Assembly: GCF_046054165.1 (NCBI RefSeq)
Contig: NZ_JBFNXK010000019.1
Span: forward strand, 1 to 64,000
Direction: 5' to 3'
Source of the DNA: Celerinatantimonas sp046054165
Lineage (GTDB): Bacteria; Pseudomonadota; Gammaproteobacteria; Enterobacterales; Celerinatantimonadaceae
DNA: 64,000 bases
The notes beneath the pieces are model-generated. The model was given only the letters and a program-made list of their open reading frames with translations, was not told where the DNA came from and ran no database searches. Made by a program: the position numbers and the translations under genes. Each line of letters begins with the position of its first letter. Position 1 is the first letter of the stretch. Shown here piece after piece: positions 1-8,325 of this stretch.

Positions 1-58
1 GGGGAAAATAAATCAGTGCGAGTTTTCCCTGAGAAAAAAGAGTGCTAATTCAAAATAT

Positions 59-144
59 CCCGGATTTCACTACGTTGCATCCGGGCTACATATTACTGGC
101 CGATTAACACTTTCGTAGCCCGGATGCAGCTTGCGGAATCCGGG
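59..144. repeat. Inverted pair of REP-like elements (BIME-like)
   Basis: Two imperfect palindromes face each other. The element at 59-89 reads as CCCGGAT...ATCCGGG followed by CTAC. The element at 115-144 starts with GTAG followed by CCCGGATGC...ATCCGGG. They are inverted copies separated by 25 bases. A GTAG head next to a GC-rich palindrome is the known format of REP sequences mobilised by RAYT proteins, and a RAYT gene lies about 1.9 kb away, beyond ettA. Confidence 0.75.
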
Positions 145-284
145 AAAATATTTCTTGAAGAACAACTCAAACACCTCTCCTCTACACCTCCATCCTGCTT
201 TCCATGTATACTTAAACGCAATATGTTCTACCGTCAGTAGCCTTTAGGCTGCTGGTCCATTTTCAAATTAAAGGATTTGCTCTT

Positions 285-1949
285 ATGGCTCAATTTATCT
301 ACACCATGAACCGTGTTGGTAAAATCGTCCCCCCTAAACGTCATATTCTAAAAGACATCTCACTCAGCTTTTTCCCAGGCGCTAAAATTGGAGTCTTGGG
401 GTTAAACGGTGCCGGTAAATCAACTTTGCTACGGATTATGGCTGGCGTAGATACCGAACATGAAGGGGAAGCCAGAGCAAATCCAGGAACCCGTATCGGC
501 TATCTTCCTCAGGAACCTCAATTGGATCTGGAAAAAAACGTCCGGGAGACTGTCGAAGAAGCCCTTTCACTAGTCATCAACGCACAGAAAGAGTTAGACG
601 AAGTCTATGCAGCCTATGCCGATCCGGATGCGGATTTTGATAAATTGGCTCAACGCCAGCAAGAATTGGAAGCGATTGTTGCAACAGCCGACGGTCATAA
701 TTTGGAAAATCAGCTCGAACGAGCGGCAGATGCTCTGCGCCTTCCACCTTGGGACGCGAAGATTAAACATCTATCGGGCGGTGAACGCCGACGGGTGGCG
801 ATTTGTCGTCTATTGCTCGAAAAACCAGATATGCTTTTGTTAGATGAACCGACCAACCATTTGGATGCAGAATCCGTCGCCTGGCTGGAACGCTTCCTAA
901 AAGATTATGAAGGAACAGTTGTAGCGATCACCCATGACCGTTATTTTCTGGATAATGTGGCGGGTTGGATTCTGGAGCTGGACCGTGGTGAAGGGATCCC
1001 TTGGGAAGGCAATTATTCATCTTGGCTGGAACAAAAAGAAGCACGACTGGAACACGAAGCCGCCGCTGAAAAAGCTCGCATGAAATCGATCCAGAAAGAA
1101 TTGGAATGGGTGCGTTCAAATCCTAAAGGTCGTCAGGCTAAAAGCAAATCCCGTATGGCCCGGTTTGAAGAACTAAATAATCAGGATTACACCAAACGCA
1201 ATGAGACCAACGAGCTCTTTATTCCAACCGCACAACGACTCGGTGATAAGGTTATCGATGTCGAAAATCTGACCAAATCATTTGATGGTCGAGTGCTAAT
1301 TAATGATTTGTCATTCAGCATTCCTAAAGGCGCTATCGTGGGGATTATTGGTCCCAATGGGGCTGGAAAATCAACACTATTTAAAATGTTAACCGGTCAT
1401 GAGCAGCCGGATTCAGGCACTGTGAGTATTGGGGAAACTGTACAAATTGCCGCGGTCGATCAGTTCCGTGATGCAATGGATAACAACAAAACTGTTTGGG
1501 AAGAAGTCTCTGGCGGTAGTGACATTTTGAAGATTGGTAATATTGATATCCCGAGCCGAGCTTATGTCGGACGCTTCAATTTTAAAGGCTCTGATCAGCA
1601 AAAACGTGTAGGTGAACTTTCCGGTGGGGAACGGGGACGCCTTCACCTGGCCAAACTATTACAGGCCGGAGGAAACGTACTGCTGCTGGATGAACCAACC
1701 AATGATCTGGACGTCGAAACCCTGCGGGCTCTGGAAGATGCATTACTCGACTTCGCAGGTTGCGCAATGGTGATCTCGCATGACCGTTGGTTCCTCGATC
1801 GAATAGCCACACACATTCTGGATTATCGGGATGAAGGCCAAGTGAATTTCTACGAAGGCAACTTTACCGACTATGAAGAGTGGCTGAAAAAAACATTAGG
1901 AACAGAAGCAGCTCAGCCCCATCGGATCAAATATCGCAAAATCAGTTAA
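285..1949 (+). CDS. ettA: Energy-dependent translational throttle protein EttA (ABC-F ATPase)
   Basis: ABC-F protein that binds the ribosomal E site and gates the first peptide-bond step according to the ATP/ADP ratio; it acts in the cytosol and has no membrane domain. Two ABC domains are visible. The first has Walker A GLNGAGKST near residue 40 and signature LSGGERRRVA. The second has GPNGAGKST near 357 and signature LSGGERGRL, with Walker B LLLDEPTN in both. A charged linker lies between them (about 240-320). The 554-residue length matches the E. coli protein. The gene stands alone and is followed by a GC-rich hairpin. Confidence 0.97.
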   Translation: MAQFIYTMNRVGKIVPPKRHILKDISLSFFPGAKIGVLGLNGAGKSTLLRIMAGVDTEHEGEARANPGTRIGYLPQEPQLDLEKNVRETVEEALSLVINAQKELDEVYAAYADPDADFDKLAQRQQELEAIVATADGHNLENQLERAADALRLPPWDAKIKHLSGGERRRVAICRLLLEKPDMLLLDEPTNHLDAESVAWLERFLKDYEGTVVAITHDRYFLDNVAGWILELDRGEGIPWEGNYSSWLEQKEARLEHEAAAEKARMKSIQKELEWVRSNPKGRQAKSKSRMARFEELNNQDYTKRNETNELFIPTAQRLGDKVIDVENLTKSFDGRVLINDLSFSIPKGAIVGIIGPNGAGKSTLFKMLTGHEQPDSGTVSIGETVQIAAVDQFRDAMDNNKTVWEEVSGGSDILKIGNIDIPSRAYVGRFNFKGSDQQKRVGELSGGERGRLHLAKLLQAGGNVLLLDEPTNDLDVETLRALEDALLDFAGCAMVISHDRWFLDRIATHILDYRDEGQVNFYEGNFTDYEEWLKKTLGTEAAQPHRIKYRKIS

Positions 1950-1956
1950 CCACTAT

Positions 1957-1981
1957 TCCCGGACTGTACTCCAGTCCGGGA
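1957..1981. terminator. GC-rich hairpin after ettA
   Basis: TCCCGGACT and AGTCCGGGA form a 9-bp stem around a 7-base loop immediately after the ettA stop. The run of T is short (ATTT). It may act as a terminator for ettA and for the convergent RAYT gene. Its CCCGG arms resemble the REP elements at the left edge, so it may also be a degenerate REP. Confidence 0.55.
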
Positions 1982-1992
1982 TTTCTAAAGAG

Positions 1993-2520
1993 CTATGGCT
2001 CACCAAATTCACCTGTAATAAGCTCTGACAAACTCCAATCCATATCAGCTAAACCATCTTCAACATATTGATGGAATGTTGAATACGGCCAATCTTTAAC
2101 CTGTTTCACTAAACCATGATAAACAGGATTAAAATGTAAATATTGCAAATGTTTCAGCCAATCTTGCTCATCACTCAGATAAACCTGCCAATAATCAGCT
2201 CGCCAAACATAATTCGGATGATTCGGTGTTAAAGCCCGAACCAGTCCCAAATTAGCTAATAATTGCGTAAAGCTTTTTTTAAAAGATCGAATAAAAGCTT
2301 CCTGATAAGAAACATCTTTTGGAAACGTCAGCATCATATGCAAGTGATCGGGGAGAACCACCATGGCCTGAACGATGCCCGGATAAAACATAAGCGCTTG
2401 GCGAAGAGCTTTCTCCAATAGCTGAACCGACTCTGTTAAAGTTCCGATATGTTGCGGATTCTTTTTCAGCGTATAAAAATAACTTCCATTGGAAGAGAAA
2501 GTTCGTCGATATGAAGCCAT
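1993..2520 (-). CDS. REP-associated tyrosine transposase (RAYT, IS200/Y1 superfamily)
   Basis: HUH-type single-strand endonuclease of the family thought to mobilise REP sequences. The HxH pair is seen in LPDHLHMMLTFP. The family C-terminal block YLHFNPVYHGLV...W.YSTFHQYV follows, with the catalytic-type Tyr in that region. The open frame extends upstream to 2607. The start at 2520 (MASYRRTF) is chosen because an AAGGA box sits 6 bases before it and because the family normally begins at MxxYRR. Length about 175 residues, near the family norm. The frame is intact. RAYTs are single-copy and not flanked by their own inverted repeats, which fits here. Confidence 0.85.
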   Translation of the reverse strand: MASYRRTFSSNGSYFYTLKKNPQHIGTLTESVQLLEKALRQALMFYPGIVQAMVVLPDHLHMMLTFPKDVSYQEAFIRSFKKSFTQLLANLGLVRALTPNHPNYVWRADYWQVYLSDEQDWLKHLQYLHFNPVYHGLVKQVKDWPYSTFHQYVEDGLADMDWSLSELITGEFGEP

Positions 2521-3287
2521 ATCCATTCCTTGGGTAAAATAAACTGCGACAGCACCCATTGGCCAAAGATCGATAAACCTTTGGTGATTAAACCGGGTTC
2601 GATTCAATAAACCAACCGGGTAATGCCCATGTTTGACTTATCCAGTATTCAACGATGCACGTACATTCACACCGTTTCCCTGTCCAAACCCAACCCTGAG
2701 CACCGCTTTTCAGCGAAGCCCTACAGCCCCTGGGTACTCTCAATACTTTAAAATGAATACCAGAATGATGTTTCTTTATACAATCCTATCCAGTATTATA
2801 CTGATATAATATAACGTTATGTTTTCTATGGTAAAAAAGGTATTAATCTATCGCTAAGTCTTTACCATTACAACTTTATTTGCCCTTCAGTAAATAATAA
2901 CCATCCATCATGGTGCACTTGCCATCGGAGCGCTTGAATTTCATTCAATTTCTAGCCCTACTTAAAAAACAACACTGATTTCGCCTGATCACTTTTAAAT
3001 CTTAAACTATCACCCTATAGATGTATGTTAAAAGTATAAATTCATCAATCATCATTATTTTAAAACTCAGTTGGCTACTATTTCTATTCACAACTAACTA
3101 ATAAGTCAATATAAATTTATATTGACTCTTTATATAATATTTATCAATTTCATTGATATAGCATAATCCCGGGCTTTTAAAAAATTTTCCCCCGGCCTCT
3201 TGTATACATCGACACCACGCCCTTCATAACCATGACACAACGCTACCCAACTCAGGTTAAGATTGATATCCTTGGTACCAATTCAAT
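2521..3287. other. Intergenic region with a perfect 24-bp palindrome
   Basis: AT-rich stretch without a convincing gene. At 3104-3127 there is a perfect 24-bp palindrome with arms AGTCAATATAAA / TTTATATTGACT, followed by CTTTATATAAT. A 13-bp palindrome CAGTATTATACTG lies at 2791-2803. Near 3168-3198 a CCCGGG...CCCCCGG pair flanks an A/T run. The promoters of yffB and of the RAYT gene presumably lie here, but no clear -35/-10 pair stands out. Confidence 0.5.
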
Positions 3288-3308
3288 ATGATTCGGGAAT
3301 GTTACAAC

Positions 3309-3665
3309 GTGACTCAACAGCCAGTAACCCTCTATGGGATACCTAACTGTGATACCATCAAAAAGGCTCGTCGTTATCTGGATGAACAGCAAATTGATTA
3401 TCAGTTTCATGATTACCGTAAAGATGGATTGACGCTGGAAATGCTAACTCAATTCGAACAAGAACTGGGCTGGCAGGCACTACTCAACAAACGTGGGACC
3501 ACTTATCGGCAACTCAGCGATGCCCAGAAACAATCCTTGGATCGTGATCAAGCACTTGCTCTCATGTTAGAGTATCCAGCCATGATCAAGCGTCCGCTAT
3601 TAGTCGTTCAAGGACGCTATTTACTTGGATTCAGCCCTGCAAGTTACCAACAATTTTTTGCTTAA
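3309..3665 (+). CDS. yffB: Spx/ArsC-family thioredoxin-fold protein YffB
   Basis: Small thioredoxin-fold protein of the ArsC/Spx family; the biochemical role of YffB is not settled, and it may use glutathione. The sequence TLYGIPNCDTIKKARRYL carries a single N-terminal Cys, followed by NKRGTTYR and the family IKRPLLV segment. About 118 residues, as in E. coli. A GTG at 3309 is preferred over the ATG at 3288 because GGGA lies about 10 bases upstream and homologues begin close to VTLYGI. It ends 18 bases before dapE, an arrangement conserved in enterobacteria. Confidence 0.88.
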   Translation: MTQQPVTLYGIPNCDTIKKARRYLDEQQIDYQFHDYRKDGLTLEMLTQFEQELGWQALLNKRGTTYRQLSDAQKQSLDRDQALALMLEYPAMIKRPLLVVQGRYLLGFSPASYQQFFA

Positions 3666-3683
3666 TAAAAGTCAGGAAAACGA

Positions 3684-4817
3684 ATGTCTAACCCTTCAGT
3701 TATTGAACTGGCCTGTGATTTAATCCGTCGCCCTTCGGTGACTCCTGAAGACTTTGGCTGCCAAACCATGATGGCCGATTATTTGGTCGACAGCGATTTT
3801 AGCATCGAATCAATGGTCTTTGCCGATACCACCAATATGTGGGCTCGACGCGGCAACCAAGGCCCAGTCTTTTGTTTTGCCGGTCATACTGATGTCGTGC
3901 CTTCTGGCCCGGAGCAGCACTGGCAGACTCCGCCTTTTGAGCCGACGATCAAAGATGGCTATTTGTATGGTCGGGGCGCAGCGGATATGAAGGGCTCATT
4001 AGCGGCTATGTTAGTTGCAACCCGCCGTTTTGTCAGTGATTACCCCAATCATCGCGGTTCGATTGCATTTTTGATTACATCGGACGAAGAGGGGCCTTTT
4101 ATCAATGGCACTACCAAAGTCATCGATACCTTAACGGCGCGTAATGAGCGGATCGATTACTGTATTGTCGGAGAACCTTCATCCACAGAAAACGTCGGTG
4201 ATGTTGTGAAAAACGGCCGGAGAGGTTCGCTAACCGGAGATCTAAAAGTCAAAGGGATCCAGGGGCATGTGGCCTATCCTCACTTAGGTGATAATCCAGT
4301 ACACCGAGCTGCTCCGGCTTTAACTGAGTTGGTAGAACAACACTGGGATCAAGGAAATGACTTTTTCCCACCCACCAGCTTTCAGATTGCCAACATCCAT
4401 GCCGGAACCGGAGCCTCAAACGTCATTCCCGGAGAACTGGATGTCCAGTTTAATTTTCGCTACTCCACAGAAGTGACCGATCAACAACTGGTCTCTCAGG
4501 TTGAAGCATTACTGGATAAACATCAGCTTAATTGGGAACTCAACTGGACCTATAATGGGCAACCCTTCTTAACCGAACGCGGTGAACTGGTCGAAGCCGT
4601 CAATCAAGCGATTTCATCCGTGAATGGCAAAGCTCCACAACTGCTCACAACCGGTGGGACATCCGATGGTCGTTTTATCGCCAAAACGGGTGCTCAGGTA
4701 GTCGAACTTGGCCCAGTCAATGCCACAATTCATAAAATCAATGAATGTGTCAATGTAGCCGATTTAGAAAAACTAGCTGACATGTACTATCAGATCCTGC
4801 GAGAGTTGTTGGCATGA
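3684..4817 (+). CDS. dapE: Succinyl-diaminopimelate desuccinylase
   Basis: Zn-dependent M20 hydrolase that converts N-succinyl-LL-DAP to LL-DAP and succinate in lysine and peptidoglycan-precursor synthesis. Metal-binding and catalytic blocks are visible: FAGHTDVVPSG near residue 67, GRGAADMKG near 98, TSDEEGP near 133, EPSSTENVGD near 163 and the C-terminal NATIHKINE. 377 residues, normal length. AGGAAA precedes the ATG. It overlaps the M15 peptidase by 4 bases (ATGA), so the two are translationally coupled. Confidence 0.97.
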   Translation: MSNPSVIELACDLIRRPSVTPEDFGCQTMMADYLVDSDFSIESMVFADTTNMWARRGNQGPVFCFAGHTDVVPSGPEQHWQTPPFEPTIKDGYLYGRGAADMKGSLAAMLVATRRFVSDYPNHRGSIAFLITSDEEGPFINGTTKVIDTLTARNERIDYCIVGEPSSTENVGDVVKNGRRGSLTGDLKVKGIQGHVAYPHLGDNPVHRAAPALTELVEQHWDQGNDFFPPTSFQIANIHAGTGASNVIPGELDVQFNFRYSTEVTDQQLVSQVEALLDKHQLNWELNWTYNGQPFLTERGELVEAVNQAISSVNGKAPQLLTTGGTSDGRFIAKTGAQVVELGPVNATIHKINECVNVADLEKLADMYYQILRELLA

Positions 4818-5482
4818 GCTATCCGCTCCTTTATGGCCAGCAATTTTTTCCTCTAACCGAAGTCGAATCAGGACAACGACTGCATCCACAGGCGGCCGCA
4901 GCTTTTTTGCAGATGCAACAAGCCGCAGCTGCTGAAGGCATTCAGTTGTCGTTGTATAGCAGTTATCGCAGTTTTAACACGCAGTTAACAATATGGAATG
5001 AAAAGTGGTCCGGGCAACGCGCGATCATGGACGATAACAACCGACCTATCGCTATTCACTCACTCACAGAGATCCAAAAACTCAAAGCCATTTTACGCTG
5101 GAGTGCCTTGCCGGGAGCCAGCCGACATCACTGGGGCACGGATATTGATATTTATTCATTACCTTTAATAGAAGGTCGATTTGAGTTGTGCCCAGCGACC
5201 TATCAACCCGGAGGCATGCTCTATCCACTCTGGCAGTGGCTCTCAACGCATGCGCAACAATTTCATTTTTTCTTTCCCTATTGTCGCGATCTTGGGGGGA
5301 CTCATCCGGAACCCTGGCACTTAAGTTATGCGCCATTAGCGCAGAAATTTAAAAGTGAGCACCAACTTACATCACTAACAACTCTTTTGGAACAATCTGA
5401 AATCAAAGGCAAAAATACCGTTCTCAAGCACCTTTCAGATATCTATCACGATTACTTTATCCAAATTTGTGAGCCACTATGA
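4814..5482 (+). CDS. M15-family (VanY-type) D-Ala-D-Ala carboxypeptidase-like protein
   Basis: Zn peptidase fold that trims D-Ala from peptidoglycan peptides in characterised relatives. Motifs are SSYRSFNTQ (about 48-56), SRHHWGTDIDIY (about 103-114) with the metal His and Asp, and EPWHLSY with the third His. 222 residues. No signal peptide is evident, so a cytosolic role in murein-peptide recycling is possible; this is inferred. It overlaps dapE upstream and the next gene downstream by 4 bases each, which implies one operon. Confidence 0.85.
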   Translation: MSYPLLYGQQFFPLTEVESGQRLHPQAAAAFLQMQQAAAAEGIQLSLYSSYRSFNTQLTIWNEKWSGQRAIMDDNNRPIAIHSLTEIQKLKAILRWSALPGASRHHWGTDIDIYSLPLIEGRFELCPATYQPGGMLYPLWQWLSTHAQQFHFFFPYCRDLGGTHPEPWHLSYAPLAQKFKSEHQLTSLTTLLEQSEIKGKNTVLKHLSDIYHDYFIQICEPL

Positions 5483-6192
5483 GCACTTTATATCAATCCC
5501 TTGCCATTATTTTACCGGTATCCGGTGCCATAGGATTCATACTATTAATGGTCATTTTATACCGTGGACAAATCTGTGCAGGCCAGCGCAGCCGCCTGAG
5601 TCAACAATTTGCGACGCTTTGGAGTTTAACAACTCTGGGCGCTCTCAGCGCTATCGCCGACCACCAGTTCCAACAACTATCAACCTATCTCATCTTGCTT
5701 TCAGTCATTGTCGGCTGGTCTCTAAGCATTAAACAATTTCGTCTGGCAGGTAAACGCTCACTCACGGAACACTACTGGTGGATTGCTGGGACTCCATTGA
5801 TACTAGCCAGCTTATTCATCCTTTATCACTGGCCCGCTATATCTTTAATTGGCCTACTGAGTGGCAGTGCCCTAACCCATTGGTTACTCGTTCGAGGGGG
5901 ACATCGACTCCATGCCTTTGATCGAATTTTACCCATGATCGGGATCATCATATTGGCCTTATTTGTGTGCCTGCATGCATTTCAAATCTGGCACTATGGC
6001 CATCAACCATTGCTCCCGCAACTGACAACCATATTTATTCAGATGGTCAGCTTTGCTCTGGCTGGATTATTCATCTGGTTACTTCCTTTATTCCGAAGTA
6101 TGCAACCCACCGCAGGACAGTTGGCGGCCACAAATTTATGTTTGGTGATTGCAGCCGTGATAACGACCCGACTTCTCTATTTATTAGGTTAA
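5479..6192 (+). CDS. Polytopic inner-membrane protein of unknown function
   Basis: 237 residues with about seven hydrophobic segments and very few charged residues. No catalytic motif or known family was recognised. The start codon overlaps the stop of the M15 peptidase gene by 4 bases and the next gene begins 10 bases after its stop, so it belongs to the dapE operon. A cell-envelope role is suggested only by that context. Confidence 0.75.
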   Translation: MSTLYQSLAIILPVSGAIGFILLMVILYRGQICAGQRSRLSQQFATLWSLTTLGALSAIADHQFQQLSTYLILLSVIVGWSLSIKQFRLAGKRSLTEHYWWIAGTPLILASLFILYHWPAISLIGLLSGSALTHWLLVRGGHRLHAFDRILPMIGIIILALFVCLHAFQIWHYGHQPLLPQLTTIFIQMVSFALAGLFIWLLPLFRSMQPTAGQLAATNLCLVIAAVITTRLLYLLG

Positions 6193-6202
6193 CGGAGCCC
6201 CC

Positions 6203-6436
6203 ATGAAAACCTGGATTATCGTCGCTATTCTAATTTTCATCCTCGGCGTATTTATTAATACCATTAAAGATATGCTGCGAAGTACCAATGCTTATGCTAA
6301 ACGACGCCAGGAAGAACTCACTGAATTAGAAAAAAAATATCAGCAACAAGAAGCATCAGAATCAACAAAAACCAAGTCAAATAAAAATACGCCCCAAACA
6401 TCTACGGATGACGACCCACCTACTCCAGAGGCATAA
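6203..6436 (+). CDS. Small membrane protein resembling YpfN (UPF0370)
   Basis: 77-residue protein with one N-terminal transmembrane segment (about 3-20), then LGVFINTIKDMLRS, which resembles the conserved LLNVIKDLKR stretch after the membrane helix of E. coli YpfN. The tail is hydrophilic and rich in E, K, Q, S and T. In E. coli ypfN directly follows dapE; here two genes separate them. An AACGGAG box precedes the ATG. Function unknown. The family assignment rests on a short motif plus synteny. Confidence 0.7.
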   Translation: MKTWIIVAILIFILGVFINTIKDMLRSTNAYAKRRQEELTELEKKYQQQEASESTKTKSNKNTPQTSTDDDPPTPEA

Positions 6437-6719
6437 ATGAAGCATATTTTTCGAACTAGCTTTTTATAGCCCTCAGCACCAAGTAAGTCGGATGAACTGT
6501 AGCTTGCCTCTTCAATACTGAATCGGGGATAAACCCTTTAAAATTTAAATAAAATTCTCCCCCGGTGGTAACAGTATCTAAAACGACCTCGAATAATTCA
6601 TATCCAGACTGGCAATCTATGCATATTTAGGCATAATACCGCCCTTTCATTGCTTATTTTGAGCAGATATTAACCAACAGAGTAGCTTTTAAACAACTCC
6701 TCAACTGAAAAGGCCCGAG

Positions 6720-7301
6720 ATGTCTATTGAACAGATCCTTCATCAACGAGCACAACATCAATGTGAACTATGCAAGAGTGAACAATCACTAACAATTTTT
6801 GCCGTCCCCGAAAGTCCTGATGACTCAGCGGACAGCCATGCTCTGTTATGTGAAAATTGTGTTCAGCAGCTTCAGGATCCAAAGCAAATCGATACTAACC
6901 ACTGGCGCTGTTTAAGCGACAGCATGTGGAGCCCGGTTAGTTCGATTCAGGTTCTGGCTTACCGTCAGCTCCACCAGCTTAAATCGGAATCCTGGGCTCA
7001 GGATTTACTGGATATGCTCTATCTTGAAGATGAACTCAAAATCTGGGCAGATGCCGGACTCACAACCGCCTCTTCTGATGAGCCTCAGCTTAAAGCCGTT
7101 GATAGTAACGGTACGGAATTACAGGCCGGAGATACCGTCCATTTAATTAAAGATCTAGTTGTTAAAGGGGCCGGATTTACCGCTAAACGAGGCACAGCAG
7201 TACGAAATATAGCCTTGACCGATAATCCGGAGCAAATTGAGGGACGTGTCAACGGCACCCGAATCGTTCTTCTCACTAAATTCTTAAAAAAATCGAACTA
7301 A
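6720..7301 (+). CDS. YjdM/PhnA-type zinc-ribbon protein
   Basis: 193 residues. The N-terminal zinc ribbon has CELC (about 15-18) and CENC (about 44-47). The C-terminal PhnA domain (about 125-192) includes VDSNGTELQAGDTVHLIKDL and VKGAGFTAKRGT. Despite the historical name, this family is not phosphonoacetate hydrolase and its function is unproven. It is monocistronic, with its own leader and a strong terminator 6 bases after the stop. Confidence 0.88.
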   Translation: MSIEQILHQRAQHQCELCKSEQSLTIFAVPESPDDSADSHALLCENCVQQLQDPKQIDTNHWRCLSDSMWSPVSSIQVLAYRQLHQLKSESWAQDLLDMLYLEDELKIWADAGLTTASSDEPQLKAVDSNGTELQAGDTVHLIKDLVVKGAGFTAKRGTAVRNIALTDNPEQIEGRVNGTRIVLLTKFLKKSN

Positions 7302-7306
7302 TATTC

Positions 7307-7340
7307 AAACCACAGCGCAATGCTGTGGTTTTACCTTTTT
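7307..7340 (+). terminator. Rho-independent terminator of the yjdM-like gene
   Basis: AAACCACAGC / GCTGTGGTTT form a 10-bp stem with a 5-base loop, followed by TTACCTTTTT. Confidence 0.85.
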
Positions 7341-7414
7341 CGCTCGACACACCATCAGAGACTTTGAAAAACTTGCCCACTAAAGATCAGTGACAACAGG
7401 GTTGCCTTATAATT

Positions 7415-7429
7415 TGTTACGTTATAACA
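7415..7429. promoter_or_regulatory. Zur box upstream of the zinc transporter operon
   Basis: TGTTACGTTATAACA is an inverted repeat with TGTTA/TAACA arms. It fits the gammaproteobacterial Zur consensus TGTTATANTATAACA at all but two positions. It lies about 70 bases before the first small reading frame and 155 bases before the ATPase gene. A zur gene with a similar box is present at 36.3 kb. Confidence 0.75.
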
Positions 7430-7486
7430 TATTTGGCCGTTTTGTATGATGCAACGACACTCAATTTTAACAATAAAAGACAGATT

Positions 7487-7576
7487 ATGCTCGAAACTGG
7501 AATACTTCAACGTTTGGGAATCGCACTGATCCTCTGCAGTGCTATCTGGCTGGCCATCTTCTGGGCCCAGGCTTAA
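7487..7576 (+). CDS. Putative 29-residue membrane microprotein
   Basis: An ATG frame encodes MLETGILQRLGIALILCSAI plus WLAIFWAQA, a single hydrophobic helix with a short polar N-terminus. It ends 8 bases before the zinc ABC ATPase start and lies downstream of the Zur box, so it would be the first gene of the operon. The ribosome-binding site is weak (AAAGACAG). It may instead be a leader segment. Coding is supported only by the clean amphipathic composition and the operon position. Confidence 0.45.
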   Translation: MLETGILQRLGIALILCSAIWLAIFWAQA

Positions 7577-7584
7577 GGTCATCT

Positions 7585-8325
7585 ATGCTGCAATTTTCTA
7601 ATTTAACTTTAGGCTATGATCGCCATCCGGCTGTTCATCACCTGAGTTGCAAAATTGAAACCGGTGATTTACTGGCGTTAGTTGGACCTAATGGTGCCGG
7701 AAAATCGACGTTACTCAAAGGCATTATGGGCCAATTGCGGCCGCTGGGGGGAGACATACGATTCGATGGTAACCGGGCTGAAGATATCGCCTATCTTCCT
7801 CAGTTAAACCAGTTAGATCGTCAATTTCCCATTAGTGTTGAACAAGTCGTCGCGATGGGGTGCTGGCGCCATCGAGGCGCTTTTGGGCGTATTCGGCAAT
7901 CCGATCGGATCAAAGTACAAGATGCTATTGAACAAGTTGGATTAAAAGGCTACCAAAAACGTTCCATTGCCTCTCTCTCCGGAGGACAAATGCAGCGAGT
8001 ATTATTTGCCAGACTATTAGTTCAGGATGCTAAATTAATCTTGCTCGATGAACCTTTTAATGCCATTGATACCCGCACTTGCGATGATCTACTCACGCTC
8101 ATCCGCCAGTGGAATCAACAAGGGAAAACGATTATCGCCGTATTACACGATTTTCAGCAGGTGCGGCACTATTTTCCCAAAGCCCTATTACTCTCACGAA
8201 AACTTATTAGTATCGGCGATACAGCCGCGGTCATGACCGATGAAAATCTAGCAGAAGCCAGAGCCTCCAATGCCGTATTCGACGAACATGCCAAGGTGTG
8301 TAATTTACCGGGAGAACCGACTTGA
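7585..8325 (+). CDS. znuC: Zinc ABC transporter ATP-binding protein (ZnuC-like)
   Basis: ATPase of a metal-chelate ABC importer. Walker A GPNGAGKST near residue 36, Q-loop region LPQLNQLDRQFP, signature SLSGGQMQRV near 134, Walker B LILLDEPFNAID near 154, and H-loop VLHD. 246 residues. The start has AAGGTC 7 bases upstream. Its stop overlaps the TTG start of the permease. Zinc is inferred from the Zur box and the His-rich binding protein; manganese importers have the same architecture. Confidence 0.88.
   Translation: MLQFSNLTLGYDRHPAVHHLSCKIETGDLLALVGPNGAGKSTLLKGIMGQLRPLGGDIRFDGNRAEDIAYLPQLNQLDRQFPISVEQVVAMGCWRHRGAFGRIRQSDRIKVQDAIEQVGLKGYQKRSIASLSGGQMQRVLFARLLVQDAKLILLDEPFNAIDTRTCDDLLTLIRQWNQQGKTIIAVLHDFQQVRHYFPKALLLSRKLISIGDTAAVMTDENLAEARASNAVFDEHAKVCNLPGEPT

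Noticed and set aside
2802..2816. A third Zur-like match on the minus strand (CGTTATATTATATCA).
   Set aside because: It lies in very AT-rich DNA, lacks good symmetry and is 280 bases or more from any gene start, so a chance match is likely.
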